64,000 bases of DNA from positions 3,596,001 through 3,660,000 of the forward strand of contig NZ_CP014007.2 in the NCBI RefSeq assembly GCF_001658025.2, read 5' to 3'. Numbering within the stretch: position 1 is the first letter of the stretch; each line of letters opens with the position of its first letter. Shown here in pieces: positions 30,488 to 41,964 of the stretch. Origin of the DNA: Kosakonia oryzae. Its GTDB lineage: Bacteria > Pseudomonadota > Gammaproteobacteria > Enterobacterales > Enterobacteriaceae. Made by a program: the position numbers and the translations under genes. A model generated the notes under the pieces. It worked only from the letters and a program-made list of their open reading frames with translations, had not been told where the DNA came from and did no database searches.

Positions 30488-31838
30488 CATGCTTAGCCGC
30501 CTGATGGGCTGGATTTTCGGCGACAGAAAATCCACGCCAATCGCCATTAATGAAGTCAATCAGGCGGTAATCGATGACTCACCGCGCGTTATGCGTATTA
30601 CGCTGTGGGCAATATTTGCCTTTTTTATCTGCATGTTTTTCTGGTCGGCACTCGCTGATATTGATGAAGTGACGCGCGGAGAAGGCCGGGCTATTCCCTC
30701 TGCTCGTCTGCAAAAAATTCAAAACCTCGAGGGCGGGATTGTCGCGCAAGTCTACGTGCGCGATGGCGATATTGTGAATGCCGGCGCGCCGCTTATTCGG
30801 CTTGATGACACCCGTTTTCGCTCGAATGCTGAGGAAACAGGAGCCGATCGTCTGGCATTACAGGCACGCGTAGAGCGCCTGACAGCCCAGACGAATGGCG
30901 AGACAACGCTGACACTGTCACCCGATATTGTTAAAGGCGCACCGGATATCGCCAAAGGCGAAATGGAACTGTTCACCACCATTAACAACCGCGTCAACAG
31001 CACTATCGCGGGGCTGAATGAACAACTGGTGCAAAAAAAGCAGGAACTGCTCGATATGCAGACCAAAGCCGCTCAGTACCGGAAAAGCCTGCAATTGTTG
31101 CAACAGGAGATCAGCCTTTCTGTCCCGTTAATCAGCAAAGGCGCCATCTCCCGCGTGGAAGTGTTGCGACTCCAGCGAACAGAAGTGGACACGCGTGGGC
31201 AGTTGGACACCACGACAGTGGCGATACCGGGTGCGGCCGCCGCGGTAAAAGAGATAGAGAGTAAAATCAAAGAGACGCTGGACAATACGCGCAGCGACGC
31301 GCTCACCCAACTGAATCAGGCCCGCACCGATCTCAGTAAAGCCGAAGCAACCAGCAAAGCGATTGAAGACCGGGTTAATCGCACCATGGTGGTCTCACCG
31401 GTGCGGGGGATTGTGCAGCAGGTCATGGTCAACACCATTGGCGGTGTCATTCAGCCAGGGAATGATATGGTTGAAATTGTACCGCTGGATGACACGTTAC
31501 TGATTGAGGCCAAAATTCGCCCACAGGATATTGCCTTTATTCATCCGGGCCAGGAAGCGATGGTGAAATTCTCCGCTTACGATTACACCATTTACGGTGG
31601 TCTGGCTGCCAAACTGGTGCAGATAAGCCCGGATACGGTGACAGATAAGGACGGGAATAGTTTCTATGTTATTCGTCTGCGCACCGATAAAAACCATCTT
31701 GGCACTGACGATAAACCGTTATTAATCATTCCGGGCATGGTGGCTTCAGTCGATATTATTACGGGTAAGCGCACCATTCTTCAGTACCTGTTAAAACCTA
31801 TTCTGCGCGCCAGAGCAGATGCGTTACATGAAAGGTAA
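30474..31838 (+). CDS. lapC: HlyD-family periplasmic adaptor (LapC-type)
   Basis: This 454-residue membrane-fusion protein has one N-terminal membrane helix (ITLWAIFAFFICMFFWSALA) followed by DEVTRGEGRAIPSARLQKIQNLEGGIV, characteristic of HlyD adaptors. A long coiled-coil hairpin (residues about 100-280) and a C-terminal beta domain follow. It joins the ABC transporter to the outer-membrane channel. It overlaps the 3' end of lapB, so translation is coupled. It is the last gene of the secretion operon. Confidence 0.93.
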   Translation: MRIVDMLSRLMGWIFGDRKSTPIAINEVNQAVIDDSPRVMRITLWAIFAFFICMFFWSALADIDEVTRGEGRAIPSARLQKIQNLEGGIVAQVYVRDGDIVNAGAPLIRLDDTRFRSNAEETGADRLALQARVERLTAQTNGETTLTLSPDIVKGAPDIAKGEMELFTTINNRVNSTIAGLNEQLVQKKQELLDMQTKAAQYRKSLQLLQQEISLSVPLISKGAISRVEVLRLQRTEVDTRGQLDTTTVAIPGAAAAVKEIESKIKETLDNTRSDALTQLNQARTDLSKAEATSKAIEDRVNRTMVVSPVRGIVQQVMVNTIGGVIQPGNDMVEIVPLDDTLLIEAKIRPQDIAFIHPGQEAMVKFSAYDYTIYGGLAAKLVQISPDTVTDKDGNSFYVIRLRTDKNHLGTDDKPLLIIPGMVASVDIITGKRTILQYLLKPILRARADALHER

Positions 31839-31844
31839 TATCAC

Positions 31845-31872
31845 AACGGGTGTCGCTGCGGCGCCACCCGTT
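31845..31872. terminator. Hairpin just after lapC
   Basis: Perfect 8-bp arms AACGGGTG and CACCCGTT enclose a 12-base loop. There is no T-run after it, so it may be a weak or Rho-assisted end, or an mRNA-stabilising hairpin. Confidence 0.4.
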
Positions 31873-32086
31873 CACCATCGCCCGGCCCCATCAGCGGATC
31901 TTTTATTATGTTCTTTGAGCGAACAGCGCTCGCCGGGGATCTTCAATTTCAATAAGTTCCATTCGGCGCGTAAAACAAACGCCAGGTTAACCCTTTTATG
32001 CGGCCTTTTCGATAACCAGCAAATATGGCTGTACCGTTAAGGCCTATGTATAATCCCCCGATTCCGAGCAATGTACAGTATAAAAA
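31873..32086. promoter_or_regulatory. Intergenic region with rimO promoter
   Basis: No gene is evident. A perfect TATAAT lies at 32049-32054, about 33 bp before the rimO ATG, with only a poor -35 (TGGCTG at 32026). This is a plausible rimO promoter and marks the end of the accessory region. Confidence 0.5.
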
Positions 32087-33394
32087 ATGTCTAAGATTGG
32101 TTTTATATCGTTAGGGTGTCCGAAAAACCTGGTCGATTCCGAGCGCATTCTTACCGAGCTGCGCACCGAAGGTTACGACGTTGTCCAGAGCTATGACGAC
32201 GCCGATATGGTTATCGTCAATACCTGCGGCTTTATCGACAGCGCGGTGCAAGAGTCGCTGGAAGTCATCGGCGAAGCGCTGAACGAAAACGGCAAAGTTA
32301 TCGTCACCGGTTGCCTGGGCGCGAAAGAAGATCAAATTCGCGAAGTGCATCCGAAGGTGCTGGAAATCACCGGGCCGCACAGCTATGAGCAGGTGCTGTC
32401 CCATGTTCATCACTATGTGCCGAAACCGAAGCACAACCCGTTTATCAGCCTGGTGCCGGAACAGGGCGTAAAACTGACGCCGCGTCACTACGCGTATCTG
32501 AAGATTTCCGAAGGCTGTAACCACCGTTGCACCTTCTGCATTATTCCGTCGATGCGTGGCGATCTGGTGAGCCGTCCGATTGGTGATGTGCTGGCCGAAG
32601 CCAAACGTCTGGTCGATGCGGGTGTGAAAGAGCTGCTGGTGATCTCGCAGGATACCTCCGCTTACGGCGTGGATGTGAAGCACCGCATGGGCTTCCATAA
32701 CGGCGAGCCGGTGAAAACCAGTATGGTCGGCCTGTGCGAGCAACTGGCGAAGCTCGGCATCTGGACGCGCCTGCATTACGTTTATCCGTATCCGCACGTT
32801 GATGATGTCATTCCGCTGATGGCGGAAGGCAAAATCCTGCCGTATCTGGATATCCCGCTGCAACACGCCAGCCCGCGCATTCTCAAGCTGATGAAGCGTC
32901 CGGGTTCGGTCGATCGTCAGTTAGCGCGCATCAAACAGTGGCGTGAGATTTGCCCGGAGCTGACCCTGCGCTCCACCTTTATCGTCGGCTTCCCTGGCGA
33001 AACCGAAGAGGATTTCCAGATGCTGCTGGATTTCCTGAAAGAGGCGCGTCTGGATCGCGTCGGCTGTTTCAAATACAGCCCGGTGGAAGGTGCAACGGCC
33101 AACGAGCTGGCGGATCAGGTGCCGGAAGAGATCAAAGAGGAGCGCTGGAACCGCTTTATGCAGTTGCAGCAGCAGATCTCGGCGGAACGTTTGCAGGAAA
33201 AAATCGGCCGCGAAATTCTCGTCATCATTGATGAAGTGGATGAAGAAGGCGCGATTGGCCGCAGCATGGCGGATGCGCCAGAGATCGACGGCGCGGTGTA
33301 CCTGAACGGTGAAACCCGTGTCAAACCGGGCGATGTGATCCGCGTGAAAGTGGAAAACGCCGACGAGTACGACCTGTGGGGCTCCCGCGTTTAA
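32087..33394 (+). CDS. rimO: RimO, ribosomal protein S12 methylthiotransferase
   Basis: This 435-residue radical-SAM enzyme adds a methylthio group to an Asp of ribosomal protein S12. The order is an N-terminal MTTase domain ([15 protein letters not shown] with cluster Cys residues, NTCGFI, GCLGAK), the radical-SAM CxxxCxxC motif CNHRCTFC, and a C-terminal TRAM domain. It is nearly identical to E. coli RimO but about six residues shorter at the N terminus. A strong terminator follows. Confidence 0.97.
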   Translation: MSKIGFISLGCPKNLVDSERILTELRTEGYDVVQSYDDADMVIVNTCGFIDSAVQESLEVIGEALNENGKVIVTGCLGAKEDQIREVHPKVLEITGPHSYEQVLSHVHHYVPKPKHNPFISLVPEQGVKLTPRHYAYLKISEGCNHRCTFCIIPSMRGDLVSRPIGDVLAEAKRLVDAGVKELLVISQDTSAYGVDVKHRMGFHNGEPVKTSMVGLCEQLAKLGIWTRLHYVYPYPHVDDVIPLMAEGKILPYLDIPLQHASPRILKLMKRPGSVDRQLARIKQWREICPELTLRSTFIVGFPGETEEDFQMLLDFLKEARLDRVGCFKYSPVEGATANELADQVPEEIKEERWNRFMQLQQQISAERLQEKIGREILVIIDEVDEEGAIGRSMADAPEIDGAVYLNGETRVKPGDVIRVKVENADEYDLWGSRV

Positions 33395-33402
33395 GTCCAT
33401 CA

Positions 33403-33431
33403 AAACCCGGCGACTATGCCGGGTTTTTTGT
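33403..33431 (+). terminator. Rho-independent terminator after rimO
   Basis: The stem AACCCGGC/GCCGGGTT with a six-base loop is followed by TTTTTT, just after the rimO stop. Confidence 0.9.
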
Positions 33432-33463
33432 GTCTGCTGTACCCCATTTCCCTTTAGCCAGAT

Positions 33464-33484
33464 AAGCCGACGCCGCCATCCGGC
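33464..33484. repeat. REP-type element
   Basis: The sequence GCCGACGCCGCCATCCGGC matches one arm of enteric REP elements, between the convergent rimO and gsiD genes. Confidence 0.5.
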
Positions 33485-33494
33485 ACTTTTTTGT

Positions 33495-34406
33495 TCAGCC
33501 TTTAATCTTCGGATCCAGCGCGTCGCGCAGGCCGTCGCCGAACAGGTTAAACGCCAGCACCGTCAGAAAGATCGCCAGCGATGGAAACAGCGCCACATGC
33601 GGGGCAATCACCATATCCGCACGGGCTTCGTTGAGCATCGCGCCCCACTCCGGCGTCGGCGGCTGCGCCCCCATGCCGAGGAACGACAGGCTGGCAGCAG
33701 AGATAATCGAGGTGCCGATACGCATAGTGAAATAGACCACAATCGACGACACCGTTCCCGGCAGAATATGGTGGAACAAAATCACCGTATCGCTGGCGCC
33801 GATGCTGCGCGCCGACTCGATAAACGTCTGCTGCTTCAGCACCAGCGTATTGCCGCGCACCAGACGGGCAAAAGCGGGCACCGAGAAGACGGCCACGGCG
33901 ATGATCACGTTCGCCATCCCGCTGCCCATCACCGCCACCACCGCAATCGCCAGCAGAATACCGGGAAATGCGAACAGCACGTCGCAGATGCGCATGATAA
34001 GGCGATCCCACCAGCCTTCGTAATAACCCGCCAGCAGCCCAAGCACCGTACCAATGGCTGCGCCAATCAGTACGGCAAAAAGACCGGCCGCCAGCGAGAT
34101 CTGCGCGCCAACCAGTACGCGGCTGAAGATATCGCGGCCCAGCGAATCGACGCCGAACCAGTGCACCAGCGACGGCCCTTCATTCAGCCGGTCATAGTCG
34201 AAGTAGGTTTCCGCATCGTAGGGGGCAATCCACGGCGCAATCACCGCCAGCAGGATCAACAGCAGCACAAACAGCCCGGCGGCCATAGCCAGCGGCTGGC
34301 GGCAAAACCGTCGCCAGAATTCATGCCACGGCGTGCGGACATGTCCCGGTTTTACCACCGGCATGGCGTTCAAAATCGCCTGTCGGCGCCAGTTAAACAA
34401 TCGCAT
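33495..34406 (-). CDS. gsiD: GsiD, glutathione ABC importer permease
   Basis: This 303-residue inner-membrane permease has about six hydrophobic segments and the EAA-type loop around [20 protein letters not shown]. It matches E. coli GsiD closely (start [16 protein letters not shown]). With GsiC it forms the channel for glutathione uptake. It is the last gene of the iaaA-gsiABCD operon, 2 bp after gsiC. Confidence 0.96.
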   Translation of the reverse strand: MRLFNWRRQAILNAMPVVKPGHVRTPWHEFWRRFCRQPLAMAAGLFVLLLILLAVIAPWIAPYDAETYFDYDRLNEGPSLVHWFGVDSLGRDIFSRVLVGAQISLAAGLFAVLIGAAIGTVLGLLAGYYEGWWDRLIMRICDVLFAFPGILLAIAVVAVMGSGMANVIIAVAVFSVPAFARLVRGNTLVLKQQTFIESARSIGASDTVILFHHILPGTVSSIVVYFTMRIGTSIISAASLSFLGMGAQPPTPEWGAMLNEARADMVIAPHVALFPSLAIFLTVLAFNLFGDGLRDALDPKIKG

Positions 34407-34408
34407 CC

Positions 34409-35329
34409 TTACTTGTACCTGATAGCAGGGTTGAGCGCGGCGTAGAGCACATCAACCACCAAGTTGATAAGAATAAATTCCAGCGAGAAGAGCAGCACTT
34501 CCGCCTGGATCACCGGGTAGTCGCGCATTTCCACCGAGTCCACCAGCAAACGCCCCAGCCCCGGCCAGTTAAAGACTTTTTCCACCACAATCGAGCCGCC
34601 CAGCAGAAAGCCAAATTGCAGCCCCATCATCGTGACAACCGGGATCATCGCATTACGCAGACCGTGCTTAAGGATCACCCAGCGCTCGCTGACGCCTTTG
34701 GCGCGCGCGGTGCGCATATAATCTTCATTCAGCACATCAACAAACGAAGCGCGGGTGAAGCGCGCCATCACGGCGGCCACGGCCGCGCCCAATGTCAGAG
34801 AAGGCAATATATAGTGCTGCCAGCTATCGGCGCCCACGGTCGGCAACCAGCCCAGCTCAACGGAGAAGATTTGCATCAGCAGCATCCCCAGCGCAAAAGC
34901 GGGGAACGAGATCCCGGTGACCGCCAGCGCCATGCCCAGATGATCCGGCCAGCGGTTGCGCCACACGGCGGCGGCAATGCCGGCGCCCAGCCCGAACAGC
35001 ATCGCCCAGAACATGCTGGTGAGGGTTAGCAGTAGCGTTGGCATAAAGCGGCTGGCGATCTCATCGACTACCGGGCGGCGGGAGGCCATCGAAATGCCGA
35101 AATCCCCCTGCAACACGTTGGTGATGTAGTGCCAGAACTGTAACCACAGCGGCTGATCCAGCCCAAGCTGGCGGCGCACCAGCTCAATCACTTGCGCGTC
35201 AGCCTCCGGCCCGGCAATCAGCCGCGCCGGATCCCCTGGCAGTAAATGCACAAACAGAAACACCAGCACGGCCACAATCAGTAGCGTCGGGATCAGGCCC
35301 AGCAGGCGTTTAATAATATAATTAAGCAT
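34409..35329 (-). CDS. gsiC: GsiC, glutathione ABC importer permease
   Basis: The product is 306 residues from the start [16 protein letters not shown], the same as E. coli GsiC; a second in-frame ATG lies five codons upstream. It is a DppB/OppB-type permease with several membrane helices and the conserved [21 protein letters not shown] loop that contacts the ATPase. Confidence 0.96.
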   Translation of the reverse strand: MLNYIIKRLLGLIPTLLIVAVLVFLFVHLLPGDPARLIAGPEADAQVIELVRRQLGLDQPLWLQFWHYITNVLQGDFGISMASRRPVVDEIASRFMPTLLLTLTSMFWAMLFGLGAGIAAAVWRNRWPDHLGMALAVTGISFPAFALGMLLMQIFSVELGWLPTVGADSWQHYILPSLTLGAAVAAVMARFTRASFVDVLNEDYMRTARAKGVSERWVILKHGLRNAMIPVVTMMGLQFGFLLGGSIVVEKVFNWPGLGRLLVDSVEMRDYPVIQAEVLLFSLEFILINLVVDVLYAALNPAIRYK

Positions 35330-35378
35330 CGCTTGTTCCCTCATGCCCCCTTCCGTCCTGCAAGGTGGAATGAGTCAG

Positions 35379-36920
35379 TTATTTCACCAAATCAGCATTG
35401 TCAAAACTGAACCCGGTATCGGGCATGATATAGAAACCGGTCAGCTTCTTGTTATGCGCGGAGACCAGCTTTTCCACCACCAGCGGCACCCATGGCGCCT
35501 CCTGCCAGATGATGTCCTGCGCCTGTTTGTACAAGCGCTCTTTCTCTTGCGGGCTGAGGGTTCTTAGCGCATCGGCAAAGTCTTTATCCACCTGGGGATT
35601 ACTGTAAAACGCGGTATTGAACTGCGTCGGCGGCCAGTTCCATGAAGCAAACAGCGGCGACAGCCCCCAGTCCGCTTCGCCGGTTGACGCCGACCAGCCG
35701 GTATAAAACATGCGGACGCCACTCTCTTTCTGCCCTTTGGCTTCCACTTGCGCCGCGCGCTGCCCGGCATCCATCGCGGTCACTTGCACTTTAATCCCCA
35801 CCTGCGCCAGTTGTTGCTGGGTAAACTGCAACACCTTCTGCGCCGTACTGTGGTTGTGCGACGACCACAGCGTTGTACTGAAGCCCTGCGGATAACCTGC
35901 CTCTTTCAGCAGCTCGCGGGCTTTTGCCGGATCGTAAGGCCAGGGCTGATACGCCTGCGAATAGGGAATCGATGGTGGTAACACGCCGGTAGCAGGCGTA
36001 GCGAAACCGGCAAAAGCCACTTTCACCAACGCCGGGCGGTTGATAGCGTAGTTAATTGCTTCGCGCACTTTCGGGTTATCAAACGGCTTTTGCGTGACGT
36101 TCATGCTGATGTAACGCTGCATAATCGACGGGCTGGCGACCAGTTCAAGCTTGCTGTTTCTCTTCAGCACTTCCGCCTGCTCATAAGGGATCGGAAACGC
36201 GAACTGTGCCTCGCCGGTTTGCAGCATCGCCGCACGGGTATTGTTATCCACCACCGGACGCCAGGTGATGGAATCGAGTTTCGGCAGCCCTTTCTGCCAG
36301 TAACCGTCGAACTTCTTCACCTTCACAAAGTCGGTCTGATTCCAGGCTTCCAGTTCATACGGGCCGGTGCCCACCGGATGAAAACCGATATCTTTGCCGT
36401 ACTTTTTTAGCGCCGCCGGAGAGATCATCGCCGTTGCCGGATGCGCCAGAATATTGATAAACGCTGAGAAAGGCTGCTTAAGAATGATTTTTACCGTGTA
36501 GCGATCCACCACTTCGGTTAAATCGATATTTTTATACAGGTTGTAGCGCTTCAGGCTGTTATCCGGATCGCTGGCGCGATCGAGGTTGACCTTAACCGCC
36601 GCAGCGTCAAAATCGGTTCCATCCTGAAACTTCACGCCCTGGCGCAGGAAAATCGTGTAGATCAGCCCGTCGGCAGAAACCGTGTAGCTTTGCGCCAGCA
36701 CGTTTTCCAGTTGCATATCTTTATCCAGGCCAAACAGCCCCTGATAAAAGGATTTCGCTACCGCCTGCGACAGCGTGTCATTGGCATCATAAGGATCGAG
36801 CGTGGTGAAATTGGAGCCGACCGCGACCACCACGTCTTTCGCGGCAAAGGCCTGCGCGGCGGTCAGCGCGAACAACACGCCTGCAACAAGCCGCCAGTGC
36901 CGGTAAACGAATTGTGTCAT
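35379..36920 (-). CDS. gsiB: GsiB, periplasmic glutathione-binding protein
   Basis: This is a 513-residue family-5 solute-binding protein with a signal peptide ([16 protein letters not shown]) and a mature start [22 protein letters not shown] as in E. coli GsiB. The start at 36920 is chosen because AGGAG lies 6 bp before it; the frame is open 18 bp further upstream. It delivers glutathione to GsiC/GsiD. Confidence 0.96.
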   Translation of the reverse strand: MTQFVYRHWRLVAGVLFALTAAQAFAAKDVVVAVGSNFTTLDPYDANDTLSQAVAKSFYQGLFGLDKDMQLENVLAQSYTVSADGLIYTIFLRQGVKFQDGTDFDAAAVKVNLDRASDPDNSLKRYNLYKNIDLTEVVDRYTVKIILKQPFSAFINILAHPATAMISPAALKKYGKDIGFHPVGTGPYELEAWNQTDFVKVKKFDGYWQKGLPKLDSITWRPVVDNNTRAAMLQTGEAQFAFPIPYEQAEVLKRNSKLELVASPSIMQRYISMNVTQKPFDNPKVREAINYAINRPALVKVAFAGFATPATGVLPPSIPYSQAYQPWPYDPAKARELLKEAGYPQGFSTTLWSSHNHSTAQKVLQFTQQQLAQVGIKVQVTAMDAGQRAAQVEAKGQKESGVRMFYTGWSASTGEADWGLSPLFASWNWPPTQFNTAFYSNPQVDKDFADALRTLSPQEKERLYKQAQDIIWQEAPWVPLVVEKLVSAHNKKLTGFYIMPDTGFSFDNADLVK

Positions 36921-36953
36921 GTTGCTCTCCTGAATCACTCTGCCACTGCTCAG

Positions 36954-38843
36954 TTAAAAACGGGACTGCGTACTGCCCGGCGTGGAGCGGGCGACATAGT
37001 GCCCCGGCCCCACGTTCTGCAACTGTACGCGTTGCATCGACTCGCCGCGCTTGCGGATATTGCTGGGCATGTCATCAGATAACAGCACTCGTTGCGCGTG
37101 GGTATGCGCAGGATCGGCCACCGGAACCGCCGACATTAATTTTCGCGTATAAGGGTGTTGCGGATTTTCGAATACCGCGCGGCGCGGGCCAATCTCAACA
37201 ATCTGCCCGAGGTACATTACCGCCACCCGGTGGCTGATGCGCTCCACCACTGCCATATCGTGGGAAATAAACAGGAACGCGATGCCCATTTCACGCTGCA
37301 GATCGAGCAATAAATTGATGATCTGCGCGCGGATGGAGACATCCAGCGCCGAGACCGATTCATCCGCTACCACTACGCGCGGATTCAGCGCCAGCGCGCG
37401 GGCAATGCAGATGCGCTGCCGCTGGCCGCCGGAAAATTCATGGGGATAACGCCAGGCGTGCTCCGGTTTCAGGCCGACGCGTTCCAGCAACCACTCAATC
37501 CGCTGATGCCCCTCTTTTTCCGCCAATAAATTGTGCACCCGCAGCGGCTCGATAATCGAATCGCCCACCGTCTGGCGGGGATCCAGCGAAGCATAAGGAT
37601 CCTGGAAAATAAACTGAATATCGCGACGCACCTGTTTCAATTTGCTGTCCGGCAGCGTATCGATCCGCTGGCCGTTAAAGATAATCGAACCGCCCTGACT
37701 CTCCACCAGCCGCAGCAGCGCCCGCCCGGTGGTTGACTTTCCGCAGCCGGATTCACCGACCAGCGACAGCGTTTCGCCCGGCCAGAGATCAAAGCTGACG
37801 CCTTCCACCGCATGCACCTCTTTGGTCACGCGGTTAAGAATGCCGCTGCGCAGCGGGAAGCGCGCTTCCAGATCGCGCACCTGCAAAATCGGCTCGCCCG
37901 GCACCACGGTATCCTGCTCGATTTCCGCTTCCTGATGCTGAGGGTTTTTCATGGAAATCAGCGGAAAACGTCGCGGCAGATTGCTGCCGTTCATCGCGCC
38001 GAGTTTGGGCACTGCGGCCAGCAGCGCTTTGGTATAAGGATGCGACGGCGCATTGAAAATCTGATCGACCGTCCCCGTCTCCACCGCTTCGCCATTGTTC
38101 ATCACCAGAACCCGATCGGCGACATCCGCCACCACCCCCATATCGTGGGTGATAAAAATCACCCCCATCGACATCTCTTTTTGCAGCACCGCGATCAGTT
38201 GCAGGATCTGCGCCTGGATCGTGACATCCAGCGCGGTGGTCGGCTCATCGGCGATCAGCACCGCCGGGCGACACGACAGCGCCATGGCAATCATCACCCG
38301 CTGGCGCATGCCGCCGGAAAGCTGATGCGGGAAACTGGATAAAATGGCCTGCGACTCCGGAATGCGTACCAGGTCGAGCATGCGCCGCGCTTCGATCATG
38401 GCATCTTCACGCCCCAGCCGCTGGTGCAGGCGAATCGACTCGGCAATCTGCTCGCCAACCGGAAAAACCGGGTTGAGCGAGGTCATCGGCTCCTGAAAAA
38501 TCATCGCAATGTCGGCGCCGCGCACGCTGCGCATCTGCGACAAAGAGAGGCGGGTCAGATCCACTTTCTGGCGATTGCGCCGCGTCAGCAGCATATGATC
38601 GCAGCTCACCTCACCGCCCGCCTGTTCAATCAGGTGCAGCAGCGACAGCGCCGTCACCGATTTACCGGAGCCAGACTCGCCGACAATCGCCAGCGTTTCG
38701 CCACGCTTCAGGGAGAATGAGAGGTGACGTACCGCCGGGGTTAGCTCTTTTTCATCGCGAAACCCGATATTCAGATTGCGGACATCCAGCACCACATCGG
38801 CATCTGTCTCAACCCCGTGCGACACCCCACTCTCCTTATTCAC
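36954..38843 (-). CDS. gsiA: GsiA, double ATPase of the glutathione importer
   Basis: This 629-residue protein carries two fused ABC ATPase domains. Each has Walker A (GESGSGKS and GESGCGKS), a signature (LSGGMRQR and FSGGQRQR) and a Walker B (VLIADEP and VVVADES). It powers GsiBCD. It overlaps the end of iaaA by 8 bp, so the two are co-translated. Confidence 0.97.
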   Translation of the reverse strand: MNKESGVSHGVETDADVVLDVRNLNIGFRDEKELTPAVRHLSFSLKRGETLAIVGESGSGKSVTALSLLHLIEQAGGEVSCDHMLLTRRNRQKVDLTRLSLSQMRSVRGADIAMIFQEPMTSLNPVFPVGEQIAESIRLHQRLGREDAMIEARRMLDLVRIPESQAILSSFPHQLSGGMRQRVMIAMALSCRPAVLIADEPTTALDVTIQAQILQLIAVLQKEMSMGVIFITHDMGVVADVADRVLVMNNGEAVETGTVDQIFNAPSHPYTKALLAAVPKLGAMNGSNLPRRFPLISMKNPQHQEAEIEQDTVVPGEPILQVRDLEARFPLRSGILNRVTKEVHAVEGVSFDLWPGETLSLVGESGCGKSTTGRALLRLVESQGGSIIFNGQRIDTLPDSKLKQVRRDIQFIFQDPYASLDPRQTVGDSIIEPLRVHNLLAEKEGHQRIEWLLERVGLKPEHAWRYPHEFSGGQRQRICIARALALNPRVVVADESVSALDVSIRAQIINLLLDLQREMGIAFLFISHDMAVVERISHRVAVMYLGQIVEIGPRRAVFENPQHPYTRKLMSAVPVADPAHTHAQRVLLSDDMPSNIRKRGESMQRVQLQNVGPGHYVARSTPGSTQSRF

Positions 38844-39777
38844 GATAAATGCCTACGCTCGGCGCATCGCCGGCATAGCCCCAGGCGCGGTACATCCCTT
38901 CGCTGTTAAACGGCAATGCCACATTGCCTTCACGATCGATAGCGATCAGCCCGCCGCTGCCGCCAAGCGCCGGGAGTTTATCCATCACCACCGCTTCGCA
39001 GGCCTCGTGCAGGCTTAATCCGCCGTAATCCATTAGTGCTGCAATATCGTACGCCGCCAGCGTACGGATAAAGACTTCGCCGGTGCCGGTACAGGAGACC
39101 GCCACGCTGGCGTTATTGGCATAACACCCGGCGCCCGGCAACGGGCTGTCGCCAACGCGCCCCGGCAATTTGTTGGTCATACCGCCGGTAGAGGTTGCAG
39201 CCGCCAGGTTCCCCTGCTTATCGAGCGCCACCGCACCAACCGTACCGAATTTTTTGCTTTCATCGAGCGGCGCAGAGCCATGATCGAGCACCGTTTGCCC
39301 GTTTTCCCGCGCCTGTAACAGTTGCTGGAAACGCGTCGGCGTGGAGAAGATGGTCGGCGAAACCTCGACCATACCATGCGAAAAGGCGAAATTCTCCGCC
39401 CCTTCGCCAATCATTAATACATGCGGGCTTTGCTCCATCACCAGCCGCGCCGCCAGCACCGGGTTACGCAGGCGGCTGACGCCCGCAACGGCCCCGGCGT
39501 GCAGCGTGTTGCCATCCATCACGCAGGCATCAAGTTCGTGGGTTTCATCTCGGGTAAATACCGCGCCGATCCCGGCGTTGAACAGCGGGCACTCTTCCAG
39601 CAGGCGCACCGCTTCGGTGACCACGTCCAGCGCGCTTTCGCCCGCCTCCAGCATCCGCTGACCGGTTTCGACAATCGAAGAGAGCGCCTCGACGTATCGC
39701 AGCTCCTGTTGCTGGCTCATCTGCGCACGGGCGATCGCTCCCGCCCCGCCATGTATTGCGATTACCGCTTTCACCAT
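38836..39777 (-). CDS. iaaA: IaaA, isoaspartyl peptidase / plant-type L-asparaginase
   Basis: This 313-residue Ntn-hydrolase is made as a precursor and cuts itself before Thr179 (GTVGAVALD), which becomes the catalytic nucleophile; the position matches E. coli. It degrades beta-aspartyl dipeptides. The start at 39777 ([14 protein letters not shown]) matches the family; the much longer frame upstream runs into moeA on the other strand and is not real. It is the first gene of the leftward gsi operon. Confidence 0.97.
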   Translation of the reverse strand: MVKAVIAIHGGAGAIARAQMSQQQELRYVEALSSIVETGQRMLEAGESALDVVTEAVRLLEECPLFNAGIGAVFTRDETHELDACVMDGNTLHAGAVAGVSRLRNPVLAARLVMEQSPHVLMIGEGAENFAFSHGMVEVSPTIFSTPTRFQQLLQARENGQTVLDHGSAPLDESKKFGTVGAVALDKQGNLAAATSTGGMTNKLPGRVGDSPLPGAGCYANNASVAVSCTGTGEVFIRTLAAYDIAALMDYGGLSLHEACEAVVMDKLPALGGSGGLIAIDREGNVALPFNSEGMYRAWGYAGDAPSVGIYRE

Positions 39778-39940
39778 TTGTGCTGCCTGCGTTCTCTTCG
39801 TTTCTGACGATTTCTGAATATAGAAATTCGTTACAACGAAGTAAAGCAATGTGATTACAACGAGGTAGCCGCGAGGCGTGTTGGCGACACGCCTTTTCTG
39901 CCATAATGTGCCCCTCAACGCATTGTGCAGGACAGTAAAT

Positions 39941-41173
39941 ATGGAATCATCAAATGGCCTGATCTCACTGGAGACGGCCCTGTCACAGATGTTGTCACGC
40001 CTTTCGCCGCTGACGGAAAGCGAAACACTGCCGCTCATCGCCTGCTTTGGCCGCGTGGTGGCAGAAGATATTATCTCGCCGCTAAATGTCCCCGGTTTTG
40101 ATAACTCGGCGATGGACGGTTATGCCGTGCGGCTCGCTGATGTCAATAAAGGCAACGCCTTACCGGTGGCGGGCAAAGCCTTTGCCGGTCAGCCTTTCGC
40201 AGGCGAGTGGCCAGCGGGCACCTGCGTGCGCATTATGACCGGTGCGCCGATTCCTGCCGGTTGCGATGCCGTCGTGATGCAGGAACAAACCGAGCAAACG
40301 GACGCCGGTATCCGCTTTACCTCTGAGGTACGCCAAAATCAGAACATCCGCAGGGCCGGTGAAGATATCAGCAAAGACGCCGTGGTATTTCGCGCCGGTA
40401 CCAAACTGACCGCCGCCGAGCTGCCGGTGCTGGCGTCGCTGGGCATTGCGGATGTTTCCGTGCTGCGCAAAGTGCGCGTGGCGCTGTTCTCTACCGGTGA
40501 CGAGCTGCAACTGCCGGGGCAACCGCTGGCGGACGGGCAGATTTACGACACCAACCGTCTGGCTATCCATTTGATGCTGGCGCAACTGGGTTACGAGGTG
40601 ATTAACCTCGGCATTATTCCGGACGATCCGGAAAAACTGCGCGCGACCTTTATTGCCGCCGATCAGCAGGCCGATGTGGTCATCAGCTCCGGCGGCGTGT
40701 CGGTAGGCGAAGCCGATTACACCAAAACCATCCTCGACGAGCTGGGCGAAATCGCTTTCTGGAAACTGGCAATTAAGCCCGGCAAGCCGTTCGCCTTCGG
40801 CAAGCTGAGCCATAGCTGGTTCTGCGGTCTGCCCGGCAATCCGGTTTCCGCTGTCCTCACCTTCTACCAACTGGTGCAGCCGCTGCTGGCGAAACTGAGC
40901 GGCGATACGGCTGCTTTCGAGCCGCTGCGTTTTCGCGCCCGCGCCGTGGAACGGTTGAAAAAGACACCCGGTCGTCTCGATTTCCAGCGCGGCATAGTAA
41001 GCCGCGGCGAAGATGGCTTGCTGGAAGTGCGCAGCACCGGTCATCAGGGTTCGCACATATTCAGTTCCTTCAGCCAGGGCAACTGTTTCGTAGTGCTGGA
41101 GCGCGAGCGCGGCAATGTCGAAGCGGGTGAATGGGTGGACGTTGAGATGTTTACCCCGCTCTTTGGAGGCTAA
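39941..41173 (+). CDS. moeA: MoeA, molybdopterin molybdenumtransferase
   Basis: This 410-residue protein inserts molybdate into adenylated molybdopterin. Family landmarks include [28 protein letters not shown], the RAGEDI loop, FSTGDEL and [13 protein letters not shown]. The start at 39941 matches E. coli and follows a CAGGA ribosome site. It is divergent from iaaA, with 163 bp between the two starts, and 2 bp ahead of moeB. Confidence 0.97.
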   Translation: MESSNGLISLETALSQMLSRLSPLTESETLPLIACFGRVVAEDIISPLNVPGFDNSAMDGYAVRLADVNKGNALPVAGKAFAGQPFAGEWPAGTCVRIMTGAPIPAGCDAVVMQEQTEQTDAGIRFTSEVRQNQNIRRAGEDISKDAVVFRAGTKLTAAELPVLASLGIADVSVLRKVRVALFSTGDELQLPGQPLADGQIYDTNRLAIHLMLAQLGYEVINLGIIPDDPEKLRATFIAADQQADVVISSGGVSVGEADYTKTILDELGEIAFWKLAIKPGKPFAFGKLSHSWFCGLPGNPVSAVLTFYQLVQPLLAKLSGDTAAFEPLRFRARAVERLKKTPGRLDFQRGIVSRGEDGLLEVRSTGHQGSHIFSSFSQGNCFVVLERERGNVEAGEWVDVEMFTPLFGG

Positions 41174-41175
41174 AG

Positions 41176-41925
41176 ATGGTCGAACTCAGCGACGCGGAGA
41201 TGATGCGCTACAACCGGCAGATCATTCTGCGCGGTTTTGATTTTGACGGTCAGGAGCGGTTAAAAGCCGCCCGCGTGCTGGTGGTTGGCCTGGGCGGTCT
41301 GGGTTGCGCTGCCGCGCAGTATCTGGCGGCGGCGGGCGTGGGGCAGATGACGCTGCTCGACTTTGATACCGTGGCGCTCTCCAATCTGCAACGCCAGACC
41401 CTGCACGGCGATGCGGATATCGGTGCGGCGAAAGTGGATTCCGCCCGCGAATCGCTGCTGCGCATTAACCCGCACGTGCAGTACACCGCCATCAATGGGC
41501 TGCTGGATGAAGCGGCGCTGTTCGCGCAGATTGCCGCCCATGACCTGGTGCTGGACTGCACCGATAATGTCGCCATTCGCAATCAACTCAACGCGGGCTG
41601 TTTTCAGCATAAAGTGCCGTTGGTTTCCGGCGCGGCCATTCGGATGGAGGGGCAGATCAGCGTTTTTACCTGGCAAGAGAATACCCCCTGCTACCGCTGC
41701 CTGAGCCGCCTGTTTGGCGAAAACGCGCTGACCTGCGTGGAAGCCGGGGTGATGGCGCCATTAGTGGGCGTGATTGGTTCGTTGCAGGCGATGGAAGCGA
41801 TAAAAGTGCTGGCGCACTATGGCACGCCAGCGGCGGGGAAAATCGTGATGTATGATGCGATGACCTGCCAGTTCCGCGAAATGAAACTGCCGCGAAATCC
41901 TGCCTGCGAGGTATGCGGCGGCTGA
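41176..41925 (+). CDS. moeB: MoeB, molybdopterin-synthase adenylyltransferase
   Basis: This 249-residue E1-like enzyme adenylates the C terminus of MoaD. It has the nucleotide loop GLGGLGCAAAQYL, the DLVLDCTDN motif and two zinc-binding CxxC pairs (CYRC and CEVC). It forms an operon with moeA. Confidence 0.97.
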   Translation: MVELSDAEMMRYNRQIILRGFDFDGQERLKAARVLVVGLGGLGCAAAQYLAAAGVGQMTLLDFDTVALSNLQRQTLHGDADIGAAKVDSARESLLRINPHVQYTAINGLLDEAALFAQIAAHDLVLDCTDNVAIRNQLNAGCFQHKVPLVSGAAIRMEGQISVFTWQENTPCYRCLSRLFGENALTCVEAGVMAPLVGVIGSLQAMEAIKVLAHYGTPAAGKIVMYDAMTCQFREMKLPRNPACEVCGG

Positions 41926-41932
41926 AGCCATG

Positions 41933-41957
41933 GCCGGATGGCGCTGCGCCACCCGGC
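41933..41957. repeat. REP-type palindrome
   Basis: The arms GCCGGATGG and CACCCGGC lie between the convergent moeB and fsaA genes, a usual place for REP elements. Confidence 0.65.
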
Positions 41958-41964
41958 TTATCAC

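Noticed and set aside
31819-32040. 73-codon open frame after lapC
   Set aside because: It overlaps the lapC end and a hairpin, has no ribosome site, and the translation is not protein-like.
39778-40038. Upstream extension of iaaA
   Set aside because: It overlaps the moeA coding region on the other strand and would put about 87 residues before the conserved [14 protein letters not shown] start.
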